Part shown: positions 30,101 through 39,087 of the stretch, one piece after another
Position numbering within the stretch: position 1 is the first letter of the stretch
Layout of the letters: the number at the start of each line of letters is the position of its first letter
Assembly (NCBI GenBank): GCA_026770575.1
Contig: MU657164.1
Coordinates: 1,375,678-1,418,403, forward strand
Length of the DNA stretch: 42,726 bases
Source: Pelagophyceae sp. CCMP2097
Taxonomy: Eukaryota > Sar > Pelagophyceae
Direction: 5' to 3'
Position numbers and translations under genes: made by a program
The notes under the pieces: generated by a model
What the model was told of the DNA's origin: nothing
Seen by the model: the letters and a program-made list of their open reading frames with translations, nothing else
Database searches by the model: none

Positions 30101-33100
30101 GTACGTTTCTACACGCCGCCGCGGAAGTTTCTTGAAATTCTCCCATACGGGCTCACGGGATGCCATACGGGCTCATGGGTGCAAGACCGCCCTTTCCCGG
30201 GTAAGCCCGGAAGGACGGACCCTTGCAAGGCGACTTGCAAGGCCTCGTAACAGGGACCTTGTCGCGGGGCTTTGTCGCGGGGCCTCGCTGCGCCGCCTCG
30301 CTGCGCGGCCTTGTCACTTGGACCTCGTCACAGGGCCTCGTCGCAAGGCCTTGTCCTTGTCACGGGGCCTTGTCACGGGAAACGTGTCATGTGTCATTGA
30401 GAAGTCGGGACCGTATCACGGGAACCTCGTCAAGGAGACTTTTGGTACTGGGCTTTGTCACTCGGACCGTGTCACTCAGGGTCCGTCTCGCGGGAAGCGC
30501 GTCACGGGGACCGCGTCACGGGGTTTCAGGGACGATGCCACAAACTTTTCCCGTCGCGCGTTGGTCCTCGTCTGAGCTGCTGCGTGGCACATACTGGGAT
30601 TCAGACTCTCCCATGCGTGCCGTATCGGGTGCTATTTGGGTGCATGGGTATGCTATTCGGGTGCCTCTCCCGGGTCCTTGGCGAGCCCAATAGGACGGGC
30701 CCTGGCGACGGTCACTTGCAAGGCCGAATGCGCCGTCGCTTGCAGAGGCCTCTTTCAAGGGCCCTATCAAGCTGCCACGCACGCTTCCTCGCGAAAGCGT
30801 TCGGGCAGGGTCCCTTGAAGGCTCCTCGGACGGGCCTTGACGAGCCTCCCCTCTGCACGGGTGACGGTCCCTCTCTGTGGCCTCAGACGGCCCCTCGTGC
30901 GGTCAGAGGGCGGGCCTCTCATGCGCTCCCCTCGTACGGGGCCTTGCCTCAGGGTGCCCTGCAAGGCTCCTTGTGTTGGCCGTGGGGAACCGCTCCTGTA
31001 CGGCCCCCTGCGAAGCCGTGTGCAAAAGTCCTTGCCTGGAAATGTTGTTCCCCCGTCGTCGAGCCGGGGCTCCAAGAGGCGTTTCGAGGAGCGAAGAGGC
31101 CCAGAGGAGGATCAGGGGAGACTCCCCTTGCGAGGCAATTGCATGGGTCCTTACACAGCTCCTTGACCAGTCCCGACTCGTTGCGCGGGTCTTCAACGGG
31201 CCCTCGTACGGCCCCGAGCAAGGCCTCTTCCAGGAGCCTCTCGCAAAGTCTCTTGTCAAGGCCCCCGTAAGGGTCCTTCATGGTCTCTTTACAGCCCTTT
31301 GGAAAGGGCCCTTGCAGTGCCCCTCGCGCGGTCTCTCGCGAAAGGCCCCTGGACCCTGACAAGGCCCCTCCAGTGTTTCTGCAAGGTGCCAATCCCCCGA
31401 GGCAAGGCCGGAGGAGGCTCCCCTCGGAAACGCGGGTCCTCGCATGGCGCCTCGCCTTCGCAAGGGCCCTGAGGTGGCCCCTCGCGCGGGCCCATGCAAG
31501 ACGCCTCGAAAGGGCCCTCGCGCGGTCTTTTCAAGGCCCCTCGAAAAGGGCTCCTCTGGCCTCTTCAACGGCTCCTCGTTGGGTCCCTCGCTGGGGCCTT
31601 GAAGCACGGCCCCTCGCTTGAACGGTCCCCCGCAAGGCCATCCGCGCGGTCCCCTGCAAGGCCCCTCGGAAAGGGCCCTTGCACGGGTGCAAGAGGCCAG
31701 AGGGACGGTCCGTTTCCCTTGTGGGCATCCCCCGCAAGGCTCCTCTTGACGGGCTCTTGCTCCATGTCCGCGCCCTTGAAGCATCGCCAGAGTGCGCAGC
31801 AGGGTCGGGTCCCACGCACTCGATACGGGCGATGCCGCGCAGCGGCTCAGCTTGGATGGCTTTGGGCGTGGTCCTTTGGGGAGGGCAGGAGATTTCCCTT
31901 TGGATGAGCATCCGCGCTGCACAAGTCTTGAAGCCGGTCTGATCTCTCTCTGCCCCTTTCACGAAGCAGGAAGACCCAGGGTGGATAAGAAGCTCGCGAA
32001 TCCCGCCTTTCTTGATCCCGTGCGCAGGGGCCGTTTGACCCCTTTGGGAATCGAAGAGGATACTCTACGAAGACTCTAAGACTCGAAAACGTACAATTGT
32101 AGGTTCGCAAGATGCGGCAGTGGCCGCGCAACGTCTACGTCGTACCCGAGTACTCGGAAACTCTCGCCCAAGCCGGCGGCGACGACGCTCTACTCAGAGC
32201 GCGCAAGTTCTTGGAGGACCGAGTCCTGGGGCCCCGGAAAAGAGGCGAGCTCGAGGACGTGCGAGACGCTCTGGGACCGCCCGTTTCCGCGGCCGACGTC
32301 TTCGCGGCCATGGACACCGTTCAACTCGCTCAAGGCGACGATTCAGGGGCCGGCGAAGATACCGGGTGGATCAAGGCAGTGGACTTGTCCGAAGCGCTGT
32401 CGGAAGCGCAGAAAGGCATCGTCGAAAAATCACGCTCTCAAGCTGTCGTGCTGGTGCAGGGCGGGCCCGGCACGGGCAAGTCTACGCTTTTGATGCACAT
32501 CGCGCGGCAATGGTGCGGCCAAAAGATGCGCGTCGTCGCCCTGACGGGGTTGCATGAAATGGATGGCTTCTGCCGAGGCCTCTCGGACCAGGGCCTGCGC
32601 GTTCTCCAGGCGGGCCCGCGGTCCAAAAACCAAGAGGCAGTCTGGCTCGAGGACCAGGTGGAAGCGGGCCTGGCGGCGTGGAGCGACGCGGCTGAAGCGC
32701 GGGCGGCGTCGGCGGATGCCTCGCGAGGGCGGGAGCTCTTTCGAGAACTGGCGCTCATGGACGTTGCCGAGCTCCAAAAGCGCCGCGCAAATCTCCTCGC
32801 GGCGCGGCTCAAGGCCAAGGAGGACGCCGCCGACGAGCAGCGGCCGGCGGCCGCCGCGAGCACGGCAGCCGCGGCGGCTGAAGCGGAGGCCTCTGAAAGG
32901 CGCGTCCTCGGCTGTTGGTCCGCTTGCCTCCCTTTGTTAAACGGGCTCTGGGTGGAGACGGTCTCAAGGTCCTTTGGCAAGGCCGTCTTTGAAAAGGACG
33001 GGGACGAGCGTCTCGAAGTCTTCTACGCCGAATTCGGCAAAAAAAGGAAAGGATGGTGGGTCGGCTCCGCGCGAAGGCTTCGGGCGACGCGGGCATTCTG

Positions 33101-35403
33101 CCACTCCAACGCCGACGCATCCCTGCCGCCGGAGACGGGCTGGGCCGCCACGCACGGCGGCGGCGACGGCGGCCCAGACACGGCAGATGCGGTCAAGGGC
33201 GAGGACAAGGCGCAGCACGCGCCGTGCGTCGAGCTGCGACCGCCAAAAGAGAGGCCCGATCGAGGTCCGACTCGGGAAGCGAGAACTCGAGAGGGTCGAG
33301 AGCCTCGGACGAGGGTGATGGAGTCAAGACGAGAGAGAGAGCATTTGGGACTGTGCTTCATGAAAGCAACCAAGGAAGCACTTGATCGAGGTGTGTGCCT
33401 AGGGGCTGCTTTTTCGAAGCGTGCTCGGGCGACGAGGTCCCCGCGGCGATCCGGGCGCAGATCGACGGTATCGAGCGCGGCGCGTTTTTAAGGGCGCTGG
33501 CCCTGGAATCGTCGAAAAACGCGCCGACTCGTGAAGTCGTCCGCAACGCCGTTTTAGACGACGCCGACGTCGTCGTCGTCTCCGACGCCGCGTCGCACAT
33601 GGACTTGCGGACGCTCGGGCCCGCAAAGGGGATCTTGGTCGACAGCTCGGCCGAAAACGCGGCCGTCTCAGCCCTCGCCTTCATCGGCTGCATCAAAATC
33701 GTCATCGCCAGCGATCTCGTCATCGCCCGCGATCTGGGACCGGAGAATCTGGTCAGGCGCTGGGCCCGGCTGGGCGTTGCGGTGGAAACGTTGGAGACGC
33801 AATTCCGGCAACACGCTCTTCTGATGGCTTTCCCCAACGAGCACTTTTTCCACAACGCAATCCAAAACGGCCCTCAAAACGGCCCTCAGGACCGTCCGCC
33901 CGTGCCCCTCGACGGCTTCGTCTGGCCGAGGAGCGCATTGCCGGTGGCCTTTGTCGAGATTGCGCCGCGGTGGACCGCCGAGGGCCGGGATTCTCCAAAG
34001 CGGCCGGCACACAACCACGGCGACGATTTGCATGAGCGCGAGGCTTGCAAAGTCGTCGAGTTGCTCTCCGGCGCGGTGGAGGCTCGGCGTTTAAATGCAA
34101 AGGGGGCGCAGTCGATTGGTGTGGCCGCCGCAACGCCGCGCCAGCTCGCGAGCATCCAAGCGCTCTGGCGAGAAAGGCGGAGACGCGGCGGCGCGCGGCC
34201 GGGCGACGCACTCGAGTGCGACGACGTCGTCGAGTTCGGGCTGGTGGATGACTTGCGAGGTGCGTTGCTTTTGCCGCCCTGGGTGGCTTGCACCCTGGGT
34301 TGCGGGCTTTTTCTCACCCCGGGGGCCCAGTCAGGGTTGCTTGGTGAAGATGACCCTGTTTGGGTTGAGATTGGAGCCGATGAAGAGATGATGAATAATA
34401 AAGGCTCTCGCCCGTCCCCCGCGCGGCCGCGAGACGCCACGCCCACGACGCCAGGTCGCGAAAAGGACTTGGTCATTTTCTCCTCGACGCCCGCTGGCGC
34501 CCACGCCTCGGACGACGCCCAAAGGCTCTGCGTGCTGCTGACGCGCGCGCGGCGAGGTCTGGTCATCGTCGGCGCGCGCCAAGTGCTGAGGTTGCAAGCG
34601 CATTGGCAGCAGTTTCTCGAGTGGTGCCGACCTGCGTCAACGAGCGTCGGCAAACGACTTGTTCGTGGGATCGCAGAGGCCGGGGTCAAGAGGCCGTGCC
34701 TGATGCCGGAGCGAGCGCCCTTGGACGGCTCGACCGCATCGTTGGGACTCATATTTGGGACTGTTCATTCAAACTGGATCCCATCATATTCGCCATCATA
34801 TTCACCCTTAGGTGCGAGCAGCGCGAGCTCGTCCGATCCAGCGTCCGCTCCATGGCGACGCCTCTGCGGCGCCTCGCGCGGCCATGCCGCGGCGGCGCAT
34901 GCGGCTTTAGGTCATCGATTCCGAAGAATGGTCTTCCAAGCTCGCCTCCGCCGAGCGCGGCGCGACGCCCGAGATGCGGCAGCGCCTCGCCGCGCTCGCG
35001 CAGGCCGCGCCGCACGGCGCGCCCGTGGCACCGTCGACGTTTTCGACTTTTGCCAGACGCAGCGCCAGACGGGCAAACGTTCGACGCAGGCCCGGGCCGA
35101 CAGACTCCGTCATCGGACCGCTGCCACCGGACCGTCGACGGCTTCGGGGAGTGGGGTCGACGTCTACGGATTCCGAGAGCATTCCACTCGGGTCTAGGGA
35201 TTCCGAGAGCATTCCACTCGGGTATTGGGTTTCACTCGCCTTTGCTTCAGGTCCAAAACGCCCTCGGTGTAGACGCCGCCGACGCAGAGGCCCTGAGGCG
35301 CGCGGTGCACGCGCTCGACGGTGAAGCGCAGCCGGCGCCGCGGAGGCGGCCCTCGGCGGACGAAAGTGATCGACCCGCGAAAAAGTCAAGGCCGACAGAG
35401 TGA
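27154..35403 (+). CDS. Giant fusion: Q/H-rich region, FCP1/NIF-like phosphatase domain, Sen1/UPF1-like helicase
   Basis: Nine exons (27154-27282, 27325-27900, 27955-28103, 28168-30100, 32103-33223, 33403-34259, 34455-34645, 34911-35024, 35251-35403) join in frame to about 1740 residues. Order: Pro/His then poly-Gln/His (about 44-225); a Trp-rich module (about 400-465); NIF/HAD phosphatase-like domain with LLLADMNGTML (about 740), a Gln-rich insert and LMIDDTVRKM (about 925-935); SF1B helicase with VLVQGGPGTGKSTLL (about 1048), a second Trp-rich module (about 1211-1278), LETQFRQHALLMAFPNEHFF, GREKDLVIFSS and LLTRARRGLVIVG (about 1617); C-terminal basic RPAKKSRP. FCP1 removes phosphate from the polymerase II tail; Sen1/UPF1 helicases unwind RNA or R-loops. 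If real, a transcription-termination role is plausible (inference). Alternative: two genes split at TAA 28108-28110 and ATG 28130, only 19 nt apart. Confidence 0.7.
27600..27800 (+). repeat. CAG/CAC/CAA trinucleotide repeat coding for Gln/His
   Basis: Interrupted CAG, CAC and CAA codons give runs such as QQHQQHQHHHHQQHHQQHQN. It lies inside exon 2 of the fusion gene and is likely length-variable. The opposite strand shows an artificial Leu/Val-rich frame. Confidence 0.85.
30165..31780 (+). repeat. Degenerate 13-bp-period array inside a 2.0-kb intron
   Basis: The intron 30101-32102 (donor GTACGT, acceptor TTGTAG) is filled by a drifting repeat. From the word GGGACCTTGTCGC (about 30253) at least eight consecutive units are exactly 13 bp, such as GGGGCTTTGTCGC, GGGGCCTCGCTGC, GCCGCCTCGCTGC and GCGGCCTTGTCAC. 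Further on the same period persists with units like AAAGGGCCCTCGC and CGGTCCCCTGCAA. It is noncoding, since 13 is not a multiple of three and stops occur in all frames. Confidence 0.8.
34260..34454 (+). other. 195-nt intron with no in-frame stop inside helicase motif V
   Basis: Donor GTGCGT, acceptor CGCCAG. Splicing joins VDDLR to GREKDLVIFSS, restoring the motif V region. The length is divisible by three and the frame stays open, so retention would insert 65 residues into the helicase core. Confidence 0.6.
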
Positions 35404-35905
35404 CACGGCGCGCGCCCGCGACGCGCGCGCGTATGGCTTCCCTTTTCGCGGCAAATAAAAGGACCCTCCTGGCAGCTGTACTCCTGGAGAGCGCGGGCCC
35501 GATGCGTCGCGGGGCGGGCGCCGCACGCTGCTGCCGGTGTCGCGTCGGGCGGCTGCACTTTCCAAGCGACGCTCCACGAACTCTGTAGGTCCGTCTCGGA
35601 CCCGCTCCAGAGGCCCGCGAAGCGTCGCGAAGAAGGGTCTAAGCAAGTCGCGACTGGGGACGCTTCCAAGCTCTCGAGGCCTCTTTTTCACGGATATGGG
35701 CGGGCGTCGTTCGTTTCGCAGTTGTAAGGTGCGGACATGCCAACAAGGGCGTCTTTCGGAATATGGCGCCGCCAGCAGAAGGAGGAGCGCGCGGGTACGC
35801 CCCGCACTTCGGGCAAAGGCGTCTAGGAATTCGCACCGTGAAAGATGGGGAGACACCGTCGAGCGCCTTCGCCCGGCGCTCTGCAGCCGAGGGCGCAAGC
35901 CTTGT
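35404..35905. other. Spacer between convergent genes; possible minus-strand exon
   Basis: A minus-strand frame ending at 35386 reads FATLRGPLERVRDGPTEFVE then RRLESAAARRD, which is more protein-like than its alternatives. It has no family match, and I could not place its splice sites. No other feature is seen. Confidence 0.3.
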
Positions 35906-37087
35906 TCAGAGGAGCGGGCGCGACGATAGAGGGCGACATTTCAGGGGCCCAGCGGCACACGTCGCAGCGGACCGGCGCCGCGCCGCGTGCACGACGTTAA
36001 GGATATTCCACAGCCGCGCCGTGCCGTCGCTGCCCGCCGTCACGACGCGCGTGCAGTCGGGCGAGAACGCGCAGCTCGTGAGCCAGCTGTGGTGCCCCTC
36101 GAGCGTCGTCAGCATCGCGCCCGTCTCGGCGTCCCAGAGCCGCGCCGTCTTGTCGTGGCTCGCCGTCACGACGCGCAGGCCGTCGGGCGAGAACGCGCAG
36201 CTGTAGATGGGGCCGGTGTGCCCTTCAAGCGTCACTTGCAGCGCGCCCGTCGCGGCGGCCCAGAGCCGCGACGTCTTGTCGCAGCTCGCCGTCACGATGC
36301 GCTTGCCGTCGGGCGAGAATGCACAGCTCCAGACGGCGATGGTGCGCCCTCGAAGCGTCAGCAGCAGCGCGCCCGTCTCGGCGTCCCAGAGCCGCGCCGT
36401 CCCGTCCTTGCTCGCCGTCGCGATGCGCTTGCCGTCGGGCGAGAACGCGCAGCACCTGACGTGGTCGGTGTGTCCCTCGAGCATCAGCAGCAGCGCGCCC
36501 GTGTCGGCGTCCCAGAGGCGCGTCGTCTCGTCGTGGCTCGCTGTCACGAGGCGCTCGCCGTTGGATGAGAACGCGCAGCTGTTGACGGGGCCGGTGTGCC
36601 CCTCGAGCGTTGTCAGCAGCGCGCCCGTCTCGGCGTCCCACAGCCGCGCCGTCTTGTCGTGGCTCGCCGTCACGACGCGCTCGCCGTCGGGCGAGAACGC
36701 GCAGCTGTTGACGTAACTGGTGTGCCCCTCAAGCGTCACCAGCAGCGCGCCCGTCTCGGCGTCCCAGAGCTGCGCCGTCCCGTCGACGCTCGCCGTCACG
36801 ATGCGCTTACAGTCGGGCGAGAACGCGCAGCAGAAAACGCTGCCGGTGTGCCCCTCGAGGATGGCGGTGCCCTTCAACATGCGGTCCTTCCACACGAGCT
36901 TGCGCAGGGCCAGCACAACGGCGCGCGCGTCGCGAGCGACGTGCTTCGTGACGAGGAGGCCGTTCGGCGAGGCCACGAGCCGCAGGATGGGCGTGAGCAG
37001 GTCGCGCTGCTCAAACACGCGGAGTGCGAGCGCGGCAGCGCCGGCGCGCGACCGGGCGCGCCGCGAGGCCCTGGTGGTGGCCGGCAT
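35906..37087 (-). CDS. WD40-repeat protein, intact (copy C)
   Basis: From the Met at 37087 (MPATTRASRRARSRAG) the frame encodes about 393 residues. The shared family N-terminus is VFEQRDLLTPILRLVA, then LLVTKHVARDARAVVLALRK, followed by seven 42-residue WD repeats (e.g. GHTGSVFCCAFSPDCKRIVT) and a short basic tail. Blade 5 starts with GRT instead of GHT. The frame is open upstream to 37738, adding 217 residues that do not occur in the other copies, so I prefer the internal start that aligns with copy A. The next copy upstream (D) shares flanking DNA with C, showing a tandem duplication. The role is unknown; probably a scaffold. Confidence 0.8.
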   Translation of the reverse strand: MPATTRASRRARSRAGAAALALRVFEQRDLLTPILRLVASPNGLLVTKHVARDARAVVLALRKLVWKDRMLKGTAILEGHTGSVFCCAFSPDCKRIVTASVDGTAQLWDAETGALLVTLEGHTSYVNSCAFSPDGERVVTASHDKTARLWDAETGALLTTLEGHTGPVNSCAFSSNGERLVTASHDETTRLWDADTGALLLMLEGHTDHVRCCAFSPDGKRIATASKDGTARLWDAETGALLLTLRGRTIAVWSCAFSPDGKRIVTASCDKTSRLWAAATGALQVTLEGHTGPIYSCAFSPDGLRVVTASHDKTARLWDAETGAMLTTLEGHHSWLTSCAFSPDCTRVVTAGSDGTARLWNILNVVHAARRRSAATCAAGPLKCRPLSSRPLL

Positions 37088-37875
37088 GCGCTTCGAGCGA
37101 ACCCGGGGGCGTGCCCGGGGCTCCGAGGCCCCTTGGAACGAGCGCAGAGAAGCCGCTGCGACGCGACTCTCCGAGCCCGGAGGCGCGCGCGACGTGGCCA
37201 CAAGCGGACTCGAATCGTTATTTGAATTCGGGCGGATGCATGCTATGGGTCTCTGATCGAATTCGGGCGGATGCATGCTTGACCTGAGAGTGGGCGCCGT
37301 CAACCGCGGCGCGGTCTGCGGTGTCCTTGGGCGCATCCCGGCGGGCGCCGCAAGGAGCACGCCTACCTCGTCGAGGTGCACTTTCGAGACAGCCAAGTCG
37401 CGAAAAAGACGTTCGCCACCGACGCGGATCGGCGCGCGTGCTTCCGAGGCCCGCCGCCGGGGAGACGAGGCGAGACTGCCGAGGAACCCCCTTTGTGGTC
37501 GACGTTGGATCACGATGGCAAGGGTGTTTGAGTGCTCCGCAGGGAAGGTCCCCTCGTCGCCTAGACGAGCGTCCTCCGTCATCGAGGCGCCGATGAAAAT
37601 ATAGACACTGAGGCCCCGATCTCGGGAGAGGCGCGCCTCTGCAAAAGCCGCGATCTGGCTGCCCGAGGCGCTCGGCGAAAACTTCCTCGGCCACGTCTCG
37701 ACGCCCGCCATCGGAGGGTGCCTCCGCTCGAGGACCATCGCGACAGTCTCGCCGTCGAGGAAGATGCCGAGTCATTAATTTTCAGGTCAGGGTCTGGAAC
37801 TCTGGCGACAAGGGCTTTTCCTGGGAGCGGCCGGTGGCCCCGCGGCCGGGGGGTGCCGCCGAGACATGCCCGACT
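37088..37875. other. Region between WD40 copies C and D with a coding-like minus-strand stretch
   Basis: The minus frame from about 37771 to 37450 reads LGIFLDGETVAMVLERRHPP, MAGVETWPRKFSPSASGSQI and RGLSVYIFIGASMTEDARLG, which looks like part of a real protein with no family match. It is in frame with copy C but absent from copy A. A 21-bp direct repeat (GAATTCGGGCGGATGCATGCT) occurs at about 37224 and 37259. Confidence 0.35.
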
Positions 37876-38867
37876 TTAGAGCGCGATGTTCCAGAGCCGC
37901 GCCGTGTCGTCGAAGCACGCAGTCACGAGGCGTGTGCCGTCGGGCGAGAACGCGCAGCACGTGACGCATCGGTGTGCCCTTCGAGCGTCGTCATCAACAC
38001 GCCCGTCTTGGCATCCCAGAGCTTCGCCGTCCTGTCGTCGCTCGCCGTCACGACGCGCTCGCCGTCGGGTGAGAACGCGCAGCTGGTAACGCAATCGGTG
38101 TGCCCCGTGAGCGTCCTCAGCTGCGCGCCCGTCTCGGCGTCCCAGAGCCGCGCCTTCTTGTCCAGGCTCCCCGTTACGACGCGCTTGTTGTCGGGCGAGA
38201 ACGCGCAGCTGAAGACACCTTTGTCGTGCTCCTCGAGCGTCGGCAGCAGCGCACCCGTCTCAGCGTCCCAGAGCCGCGCCGTCCCGTCGCCGATCCCCGT
38301 GACGATGCGCTCGCCGTTGGGCGAGAACGCGCAGCTGCAGACGCCGCCGATGTGCCCCTCGAGCATCAGCAGCAGCGCGCCCGTGTCGGCGCCCTAGAGG
38401 CGCGCCGTCTCGTCTTGGCTCGCTGTCACGAGGCGCTTGCCGTTGGGCGAGAACGCGCAGCTCGCGAAGATGTCGGTGTGCCCCTCGAGCATCGACTGAA
38501 GTGCGCCCGTCTCGGCGTCCCAGAGCCGCGCCGTCTTGTCCCAGCTCGCCGTCACGATGCGCTTGCCGTCGGGCGAGAATCCGCAACTCGTGACGCAGGC
38601 GGTGTGCCCCTCGAGCGTCACCAGCAGCGCGCCCGTCTCGGCGTCCCAGAGCCGCGCCGTCGTGCCGCTCGCCGTGACGATGCGCTTGCCGTCGGGCGAG
38701 AACGCGCAGCTCCAGCTGCCGTCGTGACCCTCGAGGATTGCGGTGCCCTTCAAAATTTGGTCCTTCCAGATGAGCTTGCACAGGGCCAGCACCACGGCGC
38801 GCGCGTCGCGAGCGACGTGCTTCGTGACGAGGAGGCCGCGCCGCGCGGCCCTGATGGCGACCGGCAT
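37876..38867 (-). pseudogene. WD40-repeat pseudogene (copy D)
   Basis: Related to copy C in both coding and upstream DNA. The N-terminus lacks about 110 bp that encode the QRDLLTPILRLVA segment (MPVAIRAARRGLLVTKHVAR remains). The first blade is shortened (GHDGSWSCAF, TASGTTARLWD). A TGG has become TAG at 38394-38396. A small deletion near 37970 shifts the frame so that the final blade and stop (37876) are in another frame. The remaining blades keep the GHT...LWD pattern. Confidence 0.78.
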
Positions 38868-38872
38868 ACGCT

Positions 38873-39087
38873 CCGAGCGGACCCCCGGGGGGCGCGCCCG
38901 GGGCTTCGAGGCCCCTTGGGAGAGCGCAGGGAACTTCTGAGGGAAGCTGCTGCTAATAATGATTCAGAGGCCGCGAAGCCCCTTTTTTGTGAACTGCACC
39001 GAGAAAACGTTTTTTGGAGAAGGTTCGGTTCGGACGTGGCCACGACGGGACGGCCCCTCCAGGCCGTCGCATTCCGCCTCCACCGTG
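38873..39087. other. Divergent spacer between WD40 copy D and the transporter gene
   Basis: About 215 bp. The first part is the copy of the sequence that lies upstream of WD40 copy C. No regulatory motif is recognised. Confidence 0.4.

Noticed and set aside
30250..31922. Several long frames with repeated Arg, Gly, Pro or Leu across the 2-kb intron on both strands
   Set aside because: They derive from the 13-bp array in different frames and have no stable repeat unit at protein level.
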